Positions 34,405 through 40,005 of a stretch of 40,005 nucleotides of DNA are shown here, piece by piece. The stretch comes from JBDSKH01 sp035556655 (GTDB lineage Bacteria > Actinomycetota > Actinomycetes > Actinomycetales > Microbacteriaceae). Where the stretch lies: assembly GCA_035556655.1 (NCBI GenBank), contig DATMFW010000013.1, positions 1 through 40,005 of the forward strand. Direction: 5' to 3'. The notes under the pieces were generated by a model that ran no database searches, was not told where the DNA came from, and was given only the letters and a program-made list of their open reading frames with translations. Position numbers and translations under genes: made by a program. Each line of letters starts with the position of its first letter. Positions within the stretch are counted from its first letter, which is position 1.

Positions 34405-34424
34405 CCTCTGACTCTAGTCAGAGG
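34405..34424 (-). promoter_or_regulatory. Palindromic operator overlapping the leaderless promoter of the MarR-GNAT gene
   Basis: CCTCTGACT and AGTCAGAGG form a perfect 9-bp inverted repeat around CT, ending directly at the start codon. On the minus strand TAGAGT (34411-34416) lies in the middle, 6 nt before ATG, as a leaderless -10 box. Binding of the MarR dimer would block initiation. Confidence 0.75.
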
Positions 34425-34432
34425 AACCCTCG

Positions 34433-34467
34433 CCGGTCGAGGAGCGCCGAAGGCGCGTGTCGAGACC
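34433..34467 (+). repeat. Palindromic repeat, copy D
   Basis: CCGGTCGAGGAGCGCCGAAG, ending GCGCGTGTCGAGACC. It lies between the operator of the MarR-GNAT gene and the divergent DUF4287 gene. Confidence 0.85.
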
Positions 34468-34479
34468 ACAATGGTCCCT

Positions 34480-34779
34480 ATGTCCTTCCAGGCCTACCTC
34501 GACAACATCGAAGACAAGACGGGCCTGACCCCGCGCCAGTTCGTCGCCCTCGCCCACGAGCGCGGCCTCGACGCCCCCGGCACGAAGGCCGGCGCGATCC
34601 TGGAGTGGCTCGCCGCCGACTACGGCCTCGGCCGGGGTCACGGCATGGCGCTGGTCCACGTGATCCAGCGCGGTGACAAGATCAGTTCGAAGCACGTGGG
34701 CTCGGGCACGGCGCACTCCGACCCGAGGGACCAGCTCTGGCTCGACGGCAAGGCCACGAACCCCTCGGTGGTCGAGTAG
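34480..34779 (+). CDS. DUF4287 domain-containing protein
   Basis: A 99-aa protein: MSFQAYLDNIEDKTGLTPRQFVALAHERGLDAPGTKAGAILEWLAADYGLGRGHGMALVHVIQRG is the DUF4287 domain (function unknown, predicted helical). ATG 34480 matches the family start; an in-frame ATG at 34471 is an alternative adding MVP. The C-terminus NPSVVE and the stop codon TAG are encoded by a copy of the palindromic repeat, so the original C-terminus may have been different. The gene is divergent from the MarR-GNAT gene, separated by a repeat copy and the operator. Confidence 0.88.
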   Translation: MSFQAYLDNIEDKTGLTPRQFVALAHERGLDAPGTKAGAILEWLAADYGLGRGHGMALVHVIQRGDKISSKHVGSGTAHSDPRDQLWLDGKATNPSVVE

Positions 34780-34802
34780 CGCCGAAGGCGCGTATCGAGA
34801 CC
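34766..34802 (+). repeat. Palindromic repeat, copy E, supplying a stop codon
   Basis: CGGTGGTCGAGTAGCGCCGA, ending GCGTATCGAGACC. The TAG inside GTCGAGTAG terminates the DUF4287 gene. Confidence 0.88.
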
Positions 34803-34831
34803 GCGCCACAGCCGCATGACACCATCGAGGG

Positions 34832-35347
34832 ATGGACTCTCTCGCCGAACTCTTCCCCCTCATGCGCGGCGGCGGGGCGTTCCTCGCCGCAATCGGCCTG
34901 GGGATCCTTGTCGGCTCCTTCGGCGTTCGTCGCTTCCGCACCATCGCGTTGATCGCCGGAGCCGGGGTCGGCGTGGCACTCATGGCGGTGCTCGGCGCGA
35001 CCAAGATCTCGTTCGCCGGGCTGCCCTACCCGCAGTGGTGGCAGTGGGTGGTCCTCGGCCTCGCCTTCGTGGCCGAGGGTTACCTGGTCAGCGTCGTCGT
35101 GCGCCGCATACCCGACATCGAGTCGCGCCGTTTCTGGCTCTGGATGCTGTTCATCGTGGGCGCTCACTTCCTGATCCTGGGGGCGTCGCACGGGCCGATC
35201 TGCGGCGTGCTCGCGGTGGCGTGCATGGGGAATGCTGTGATCGGGCTTCGTTTGAAAGAGGTGGACTTCCGGTTGTTCTGGGGGTTCGACGGGCTGCTGA
35301 AGGTTGCGGCTGGGGTGCTGATGGTGCTGGCGAGCTACGCCGGTTGA
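34832..35347 (+). CDS. Integral membrane protein (possibly DUF6609 family)
   Basis: A 171-aa membrane protein with about five to six hydrophobic segments: AFLAAIGLGILVGSFGV, TIALIAGAGVGVALMAVLGA, WWQWVVLGLAFVAEGYLVSVVV, FWLWMLFIVGAHFLILGASHGPICGVLAVACMGNAVIGL and FDGLLKVAAGVLMVLASYAG. It resembles small DUF6609-type proteins, but I am not certain. ATG 34832 is preceded by CGAGGG as a weak ribosome-binding site. Its stop codon TGA lies in the left end of another palindromic-repeat copy. No functional clue in the neighbourhood. Confidence 0.78.
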   Translation: MDSLAELFPLMRGGGAFLAAIGLGILVGSFGVRRFRTIALIAGAGVGVALMAVLGATKISFAGLPYPQWWQWVVLGLAFVAEGYLVSVVVRRIPDIESRRFWLWMLFIVGAHFLILGASHGPICGVLAVACMGNAVIGLRLKEVDFRLFWGFDGLLKVAAGVLMVLASYAG

Positions 35348-35372
35348 GTAGCGCGAAGCGCGTGTCGAAACC
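35342..35372 (+). repeat. Palindromic repeat, copy F (variant)
   Basis: GGTTGAGTAGCGCGAAGCGC, ending GTGTCGAAACC. Both ends differ from the consensus by one base in paired positions (GGTT...AACC), which suggests selection for pairing. It overlaps the stop codon of the membrane-protein gene. The following stretch to 35460 shows nothing recognisable. Confidence 0.8.
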
Positions 35373-35516
35373 GGGGGCGATGTCGCGCCACGAACCCAGC
35401 GCGGCCATCTCCCTCGTGGCCTCCACCAAGCCGTACCCCGAATCAAGGCGACGGGGGACGCGAGGGACAGTCAAGTCCGATAGCGTGACTTCGCGCTAAC
35501 CCGAGGGAGCAAACCC

Positions 35517-36113
35517 GTGGCTGATGACGTACCCGCCGGCTGGTACCCGACTCCGAATGGTGGACATCGCTATTGGGACGGAACGAAGTGGACGTCGCTG
35601 CCATGGGATGGGGACGACGGCACGTCCGATGCGGCCGCCGCACGACGACGACCGTTCCCGACTCGTTGGGTATTGCTCGGGCTGGCGGCACTAGTGGTTG
35701 CCGGCCTAGTACTGGGGGGGCTGGCGTGGAAGTCCGCTTCGGATGCGGAGGCGGCCGCGGTGGCTGCGGCGCAACAACAAGCCGACGAGGAACAAGCTGC
35801 CGCAGAGGCGCAGGAGCGCAAGGACGACGCCGAACGTGAATCTCGCAAGGAGACCGTCAAGGAAATCGAGGCGAGCGTCAAGAAGATGGCCGAACGTCAC
35901 GCAAAGGACGACATCATCGACGGTCCCATCATCGATGTGACCTGCTCGCCCCTCGGAGGCGGCTCGACTGACGACCTCAGCGAGCAAACCACCGTCTTCG
36001 ACTGCTTCGTTGCCAACAAGGACAACGGGGACGGCACGATGAGCGGGTACACCTACAACGCCACGATGAACTGGAGCACTGGGTCCTACACGTACGGACT
36101 CGGACCCGCGTAG
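35517..36113 (+). CDS. DUF2510 membrane protein
   Basis: A 198-aa protein. The N-terminal DUF2510 motif VPAGWYPTPNGGHRYWDGTKWTS is followed by a Pro/Arg linker, one membrane helix (WVLLGLAALVVAGLVLGGLAW), an Ala/Gln/Glu/Lys-rich coiled-coil segment (ASDAEAAAVAAAQQQADEEQ through KKMAERHAKD) and an extracytoplasmic C-terminal domain with two cysteines (VTCSPLGGG, VFDCFVANKD). GTG 35517 follows GAGGGAG by 7 nt. DUF2510 proteins are cytoplasmic-facing adapters of unknown role common in Micrococcales. It precedes the NYN gene in the same direction but with a separate promoter. Confidence 0.85.
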   Translation: MADDVPAGWYPTPNGGHRYWDGTKWTSLPWDGDDGTSDAAAARRRPFPTRWVLLGLAALVVAGLVLGGLAWKSASDAEAAAVAAAQQQADEEQAAAEAQERKDDAERESRKETVKEIEASVKKMAERHAKDDIIDGPIIDVTCSPLGGGSTDDLSEQTTVFDCFVANKDNGDGTMSGYTYNATMNWSTGSYTYGLGPA

Positions 36114-36146
36114 CGACTGGCTTCGGCCCGGCAGAAGCAGGCCGCG

Positions 36147-36152
36147 TAGGCT
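36147..36152 (+). promoter_or_regulatory. Leaderless -10 box of the NYN gene
   Basis: TAGGCT, 6 nt before ATG 36159, with no Shine-Dalgarno between. Confidence 0.6.
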
Positions 36153-36158
36153 CCCCCT

Positions 36159-37043
36159 ATGGCCGACCCCCGCGTAGCCGTCTACATCGACTTCGACAAC
36201 ATCGTCATCTCGCGCTACGACCAGCTATTCGGCAGCGGAGCCTGGCGCAAAGACAACGCCCGCGACCGCATCCTGGGTTCGCGCACGCCCACCGAGGTCG
36301 ACAAGAAGCTGGATGCGGCCCGCGTCGACATCGGAGCCATCATCGAGTACGCCACCACCTTCGGCGACGTCGTGGTGTCGCGCGCGTACGCCGACTGGTC
36401 CGCACCGGCGAACGCCTCGTACCAGGGCCAGCTTGTGAACAGGGCGATCGACCTGACGCAGCTCTTCAACGCGTCCGGCACGAAGAATGGCGCCGACATC
36501 CGATTGGCGGTGGATGTCGTGGACGACCTCTTCCGGCTCGAAACGATCACCGATGTCCTCATCGTGGCCGGCGACTCCGACTACATCCCGCTGGTGGTCC
36601 GCTGCAAGCGCATGGGTCGCCGCGTGATCGGTCTCGGCATCACGGGTTCGACCTCGGCCGCCCTGGTGAACGCCTGCGATGAGTTCACCTTCTACGACCA
36701 GGTGCCGGGCGTGCCGAAGCTGGCCCAACCCGCCGGTCGAGTAGCGCCGAAGGCGCGTGTCGAGACCGCTGAGACGGCGAACCCTTCCGACCCCGACGCG
36801 GCTGCAACTGGTCTGCTGGTGCGAGCCCTCCAACTCATCGACGACAAGAACGACGAAGAGTGGCAGACCAACGGCGAGGTCAAGAACCAGATGATCCGGC
36901 TGGATCCGTCGTTCAAGGAGAAGCCGCTGGGGTTCAAGTCGTTCACCGAGTTCCTGGAGTCGCGGGCTGCGGCTGGGGTGATCGAGATCAAGGCGAAGTC
37001 GAAGGCGAACGACCGGCGGTTGAAGCTACACCTGATCTCCTAG
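36159..37043 (+). CDS. NYN-domain putative RNase with C-terminal OST-HTH/LOTUS domain
   Basis: A 294-aa LabA/NYN-type protein. The PIN-like NYN domain (residues about 5-180) has the acidic residues expected for metal-dependent RNase activity: VAVYIDFDN (D11, D13), NGADIRLAVDVVDDLF and VLIVAGDSDYIPLV. The C-terminal ATGLLVRALQLIDDKNDEEWQTNGEVKNQMIRLDPSFKEKPLGFKSFTEFLESRAAAGVIEI is an OST-HTH/LOTUS domain, thought to bind RNA. Between the domains, residues about 193-203 (GRVAPKARVET) are encoded by an in-frame palindromic-repeat copy. The gene converges with the TIR-STAND gene, overlapping it by 4 bp at the stop codons. Confidence 0.9.
   Translation: MADPRVAVYIDFDNIVISRYDQLFGSGAWRKDNARDRILGSRTPTEVDKKLDAARVDIGAIIEYATTFGDVVVSRAYADWSAPANASYQGQLVNRAIDLTQLFNASGTKNGADIRLAVDVVDDLFRLETITDVLIVAGDSDYIPLVVRCKRMGRRVIGLGITGSTSAALVNACDEFTFYDQVPGVPKLAQPAGRVAPKARVETAETANPSDPDAAATGLLVRALQLIDDKNDEEWQTNGEVKNQMIRLDPSFKEKPLGFKSFTEFLESRAAAGVIEIKAKSKANDRRLKLHLIS
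36733..36767 (+). repeat. Palindromic repeat, copy G, in frame inside the NYN gene
   Basis: CCGGTCGAGTAGCGCCGAAG, ending GCGCGTGTCGAGACC. It is read in a phase that avoids its TAG and encodes GRVAPKARVET in the linker between NYN and OST-HTH domains. Confidence 0.88.
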
Positions 37044-39517
37044 AAGTATTTCGGGTACATGCGAGCTTGATCCAACACCTCGGCGAGCTTGCCTTGAGAC
37101 TCAAGCTCTTTCGCCAACCTCCTCACTGCGGCTCGAGCGTCATCGTGTGCCATCACGCCGACCTCTCCACATTGGATCGTCGTGCGGATCGCGAGCACAA
37201 TATTCTGAGCGTCGCGACGCTCAACCAGGGCCTTTTCCGCAAGTGTGCGTGCCAACTCCGGTTTGCCGTCCATGAGCGCAATACGTGCTTGCAGGTTTAG
37301 TAGCACGGGTTGGGAGAGTCCGGGCTGCGCCTGAACCGATTGCAGGTAGGTCTCGGCGCGGTCGCGGTCTCCCACTTCGAGCGCCAAGCTAGCCAGCGAG
37401 AACCACGATTCAGTCTGATGGGCGTCAAGTTCCACGCTCATTTCGTACTGTTCTTGCGCCTTGCGACGATCACCACGAAGTTGTGCGATGCGTCCGAGCC
37501 GATGGCGATACGCAGCGTTGCGTGGTTCACGTTGCACCGCGCGATCAACAACTTTTTCGGCGTCAGCAAGTCGCCCTTGCCCCTCGAGCACTTGCGCGTA
37601 GAGCGTGAGCGTGTACGGTGTGTCTCCGCCAAGATCGATTGCGGACTTGGCGGCTGCACCGGCCGCGTCAAGACGACCGCGTCGAAACTCTGCCTGAGCA
37701 ATGTCGGTCAGGACGTTTGGATTTGGTCGCCGTCGCTGTGCGAGCGCTCGCTCGTAGTAGCCGACGGCATCGCCCCAGTTCCTTGCGATGTACTCGACGC
37801 GCCCCCGATCTCGTAAGACTCGGGGAGAGTCCGAAAACGCTTCCACAAGCTCGTCACCGATAGCACGGGCCGCGTCGATCTGACCCAGGTGAGCAAGAGC
37901 TTTGGCTTTGATGGCGAGCGGATCTCGGTCGATCTCCAGATTGCCGGTTAGGCATTCGTCGATATAGATCACGCACTTCTCGTATTGCTTCTCATGGAAG
38001 AACTCGCTAGCTACGGCGAATAAGGTTCCGAACATGCCGGAGCGGAGAGCCCTCGCCTCGTCGAAGCGCCCAGCCATAGCGAGAAGCTTGAAGGAGGCAA
38101 CAAGGGAGAGGACGAACTCAGGGCTCTCAGGAGGTAGAAGCTTGAGTCGTTCCGACGAGCGAGTGGCGAGAGAGCTAGTCACCTCGATGCTGTCTGGCTG
38201 CTTGCGGAAAGAGCGCAAGTAGTAGTCGCGCACCAGCGGATGTAGTTGAAGGTGCTCCACTTCTCCGTATTCAACAAGGCTGTACTCAACGGCTTCGGCA
38301 ATGGCGCGTCCCATCAACTCAGAATCGATGCCGAGTTCGTCGGCGAGACTGCGAACTGACATTGGGCCGTCGACCACCGCGAGCAGCTCAAGCAATCGCC
38401 AAGTCACCGAGTCGATTCGACCCTCCGGAATCAGGTCTGTAGCAACCCGAAGTCGATGTTGAGCGAGCTGTTGCGCATTCAGGGGCGACTGGGGAGCGGC
38501 GATTTCAATCGCAAGCGGGTGCCCGGCGAGTTCACTAGCAATCATCAATAGTTGGTCGTCAGTTCCCTTGGCACCTCTACTTCGCAGCATTGGCACGGCA
38601 AACTTCGGGTCGAGCCCAGGTAGACGAACTATGTCGGTGACCCGCGCCCATTGCTCAGAAAGGGTAGGCGCTCGCCGGGATGTAAATACGGCCAACCGAT
38701 CGGCCGAGCCCTTCGCACGAAGCAGTGCGCTCATCACCAGAGTCGCGAGTCTCCCGAACGTCCCGTCGTCATCCAACCAGACCTCGGCGTTGCCGAAGAT
38801 CCACACGCCACCGGTCTCAACGTACCGGGTCACGTGCTCGCCGATCCGCCGCTGCAGAGTGGCAATGTCCGTCTCAGAACTCGCCGGCGGCACCCCGAGC
38901 GCCGCGGAGATCAGCAGGTCGAGTTCGGGCTCTGCGATGCCCTGGTCGATTGAAAGCTCTATATGTCCGCCGCTGCCAACGGTAAACCGTCTTGCTGCCT
39001 CGCGCGCAACCGACCGTTTCCCGGACCCTCCCATCCCCACAACCCACGCGGCAACCCTGTCAGGGGAGTACAAGCACTCTTCCAGTGCATTTATCTCTTC
39101 GTTGCGATTGAAGAACAGCCGATGGACCGTGCTGCGCTCGAGCGACGACCGGAGGCTGCTCGCCATTTCGGCGACAGAGGCGGCGCCCCGGTTCTGCAAG
39201 AAAGGTCGAAGGTAGAGAGGAAGCGGCGTCTCGTCGAGAGTAATCACTCGGAGAGCAATCGCCTTGTCTTCGAGGTACCTGATGAACGCCATATGAAGTT
39301 CGAACTTCACCCACTCCGAACTTGCTGATGAACTGCTCCATAGCAAGACGAAGTCGGAAGCTGCCTCAATGCCCGAACTGATCTCCTCGATCAAAATCTG
39401 GCCGACCTCAATCTCATGGAGGTCCACCCACGCGTCATCCTTGAGTTCTGTCTTTAGGGCGATGGCGACCGGCTTGTCCGCCCCGGCGTGAGAAATGAAG
39501 TAGCGCTTCTCAGCCAT
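37040..39517 (-). CDS. TIR-STAND-TPR protein, candidate anti-phage NLR-like system
   Basis: An 825-aa multidomain protein. Residues 1-125 form a TIR domain: MAEKRYFISHAGADKPVAIAL, LLWSSSSASSEWVKFELHMAF with W69 and E73 as the W-x3-E that carries the catalytic Glu of NAD-cleaving TIRs. Residues about 135-420 form an NB-ARC-like STAND module: P-loop VVGMGGSGKRSVARE (K167 followed by Arg168 instead of Ser/Thr), WIFGNAEVW at the Walker B place, AVFTSRRAP, and GHPLAIEIAA (GxPLA motif), then a winged helix (LADELGIDSELM). From about 480 to the end are TPR-like helical repeats. GGGAGG precedes ATG 39517. GC content is visibly lower than in flanking genes. TIR-STAND proteins are known bacterial defence NADases; this role is inferred. 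Confidence 0.88.
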   Translation of the reverse strand: MAEKRYFISHAGADKPVAIALKTELKDDAWVDLHEIEVGQILIEEISSGIEAASDFVLLWSSSSASSEWVKFELHMAFIRYLEDKAIALRVITLDETPLPLYLRPFLQNRGAASVAEMASSLRSSLERSTVHRLFFNRNEEINALEECLYSPDRVAAWVVGMGGSGKRSVAREAARRFTVGSGGHIELSIDQGIAEPELDLLISAALGVPPASSETDIATLQRRIGEHVTRYVETGGVWIFGNAEVWLDDDGTFGRLATLVMSALLRAKGSADRLAVFTSRRAPTLSEQWARVTDIVRLPGLDPKFAVPMLRSRGAKGTDDQLLMIASELAGHPLAIEIAAPQSPLNAQQLAQHRLRVATDLIPEGRIDSVTWRLLELLAVVDGPMSVRSLADELGIDSELMGRAIAEAVEYSLVEYGEVEHLQLHPLVRDYYLRSFRKQPDSIEVTSSLATRSSERLKLLPPESPEFVLSLVASFKLLAMAGRFDEARALRSGMFGTLFAVASEFFHEKQYEKCVIYIDECLTGNLEIDRDPLAIKAKALAHLGQIDAARAIGDELVEAFSDSPRVLRDRGRVEYIARNWGDAVGYYERALAQRRRPNPNVLTDIAQAEFRRGRLDAAGAAAKSAIDLGGDTPYTLTLYAQVLEGQGRLADAEKVVDRAVQREPRNAAYRHRLGRIAQLRGDRRKAQEQYEMSVELDAHQTESWFSLASLALEVGDRDRAETYLQSVQAQPGLSQPVLLNLQARIALMDGKPELARTLAEKALVERRDAQNIVLAIRTTIQCGEVGVMAHDDARAAVRRLAKELESQGKLAEVLDQARMYPKYF

Positions 39518-39644
39518 GGGTCCTCCCGAACTGTGGATGGCTAGAACTTAGCGTTTCAACCGACCCTGCGTCAGTGCGCTGTCGATCCCCCACCCCCTCA
39601 CTCGTCACTCTCGTGAAACCATCAACACGAGAGGAACCACCCCC

Positions 39645-40005
39645 ATGCGCTACACGATCCTTCTGCACTACCCCGAGCTGATGGCCCAGGGTGAGCTCGA
39701 CGAGGCCGCACTGCAAGAGGGCATGGCCGCGTTCAGCAAGTACGCCGCCGACCTCGACAACGCCAAGGTTCTCATCAGCGCCGAGGTGCTCTCCGACTCC
39801 AGCGCGACCACGACGGTCAGCAAGGTCGACTGCGACTTCCGCATCCAGGACGGCCCCTTCGCCGACACCAAGGAGCAGCTCGCCGGCACCTTCGTCATCG
39901 ACGTGAAGAACCTCGACGAGGCGCTCGAGTGGGCGAAGCAGGCTCCGAGCGTCGAGTGGGGCCACGTCGAGGTCCGCCCCGGCATGACCCACTGGAAGAA
40001 CGGCT
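39645..40005 (+). CDS. YciI/DGPF-domain protein (3' truncated by window)
   Basis: The frame starts at ATG 39645, preceded by GAGAGGA at 9-10 nt, and is open to the end of the window (120 complete codons). MRYTILLHYPELMAQGELDEAALQEGMAAFSKYAADLDNAKVLISAEVLSDSSATTTVSKVDCDFRIQDGPFADTKEQLAGTFVIDVKNLDEALEWAKQAP contains the hallmark DGPFADTKEQLAG of the DGPF/YciI-like family (ferredoxin-like fold, often next to ECF41-type sigma genes). The function is not established, though it may belong to a stress response. The next gene, perhaps a sigma factor, lies outside. Confidence 0.88.
   Translation, partial: MRYTILLHYPELMAQGELDEAALQEGMAAFSKYAADLDNAKVLISAEVLSDSSATTTVSKVDCDFRIQDGPFADTKEQLAGTFVIDVKNLDEALEWAKQAPSVEWGHVEVRPGMTHWKNG

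Noticed and set aside
36159..39517. Toxin-antitoxin pair formed by the NYN and TIR-STAND genes
   Set aside because: They are convergent, not co-transcribed, and differ greatly in size and composition; nothing indicates neutralisation of one by the other.

Overview
The window is a high-GC, gene-dense chromosomal segment of an actinobacterium. Microbacteriaceae (Microbacterium or a close relative) is the best fit. This rests on the GlgX-TreY-TreZ arrangement, many GTG starts, GTGA/ATGA stop-start overlaps, several leaderless promoters with a TANNNT box 6-10 nt before the start codon, and a scattered palindromic repeat of the GGTCGAGTAG...TCGAGACC type. The family assignment is inference; no rRNA, tRNA or other taxonomic marker lies in the window.

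Region 1 (1-5875) is a translationally coupled glycogen-to-trehalose operon: glgX (5' end outside the window), treY and treZ. Region 2 (5981-15632) is housekeeping and accessory metabolism: a small protein, an acyltransferase-3 membrane enzyme, a zinc dehydrogenase, a leftward run (VOC protein, MFS exporter, methyltransferase, PspC protein, small membrane protein), a divergent TetR regulator with a palindromic operator, an FBP zinc-finger protein, an SRPBCC protein, a 57-aa membrane protein, and an ArsR operon in which an internal deletion has fused the remains of an SRPBCC gene and an alpha/beta hydrolase gene ahead of a YdeI-type gene.

Region 3 (15657-20837) is a five-gene leftward operon: a secreted I36/crystallin-like protein, two paralogous lipoproteins, a peptidoglycan-binding membrane-fusion protein and a MacB-like ABC exporter. 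All five genes overlap their neighbours, and one promoter carrying a perfect 11+11 bp palindrome drives them. It looks like a dedicated envelope export or stress module of unknown purpose. Region 4 (20893-25186) has a second-type zwf with a GNAT gene, then divergently a membrane-anchored Ala/Pro-rich protein and a seven-repeat chaplin-like surface protein ending in an LAATG class-E sortase signal. Region 5 (25293-32619) has KTSC and phosphoesterase genes, a UvrD-like helicase with a degenerate NERD-like N-terminus, a second I36-like secreted protein followed by an ECF sigma factor and a single-pass membrane protein, an alpha/beta hydrolase and a PIG-V-like mannosyltransferase.

Region 6 (32624-40005) is accessory. 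It holds most copies of the palindromic repeat (two inside coding sequences, others supplying stop codons), an RraA-like protein with repeat-derived N-terminal peptides, a MarR-GNAT fusion with an operator touching its start codon, DUF4287 and membrane proteins, a DUF2510 membrane protein, a NYN-OST-HTH putative RNase and, convergent with it, a lower-GC TIR-STAND-TPR gene. That last gene is the strongest candidate for an anti-phage system here, and its nucleotide-binding motifs are unusual. The window ends inside a YciI/DGPF-family gene.
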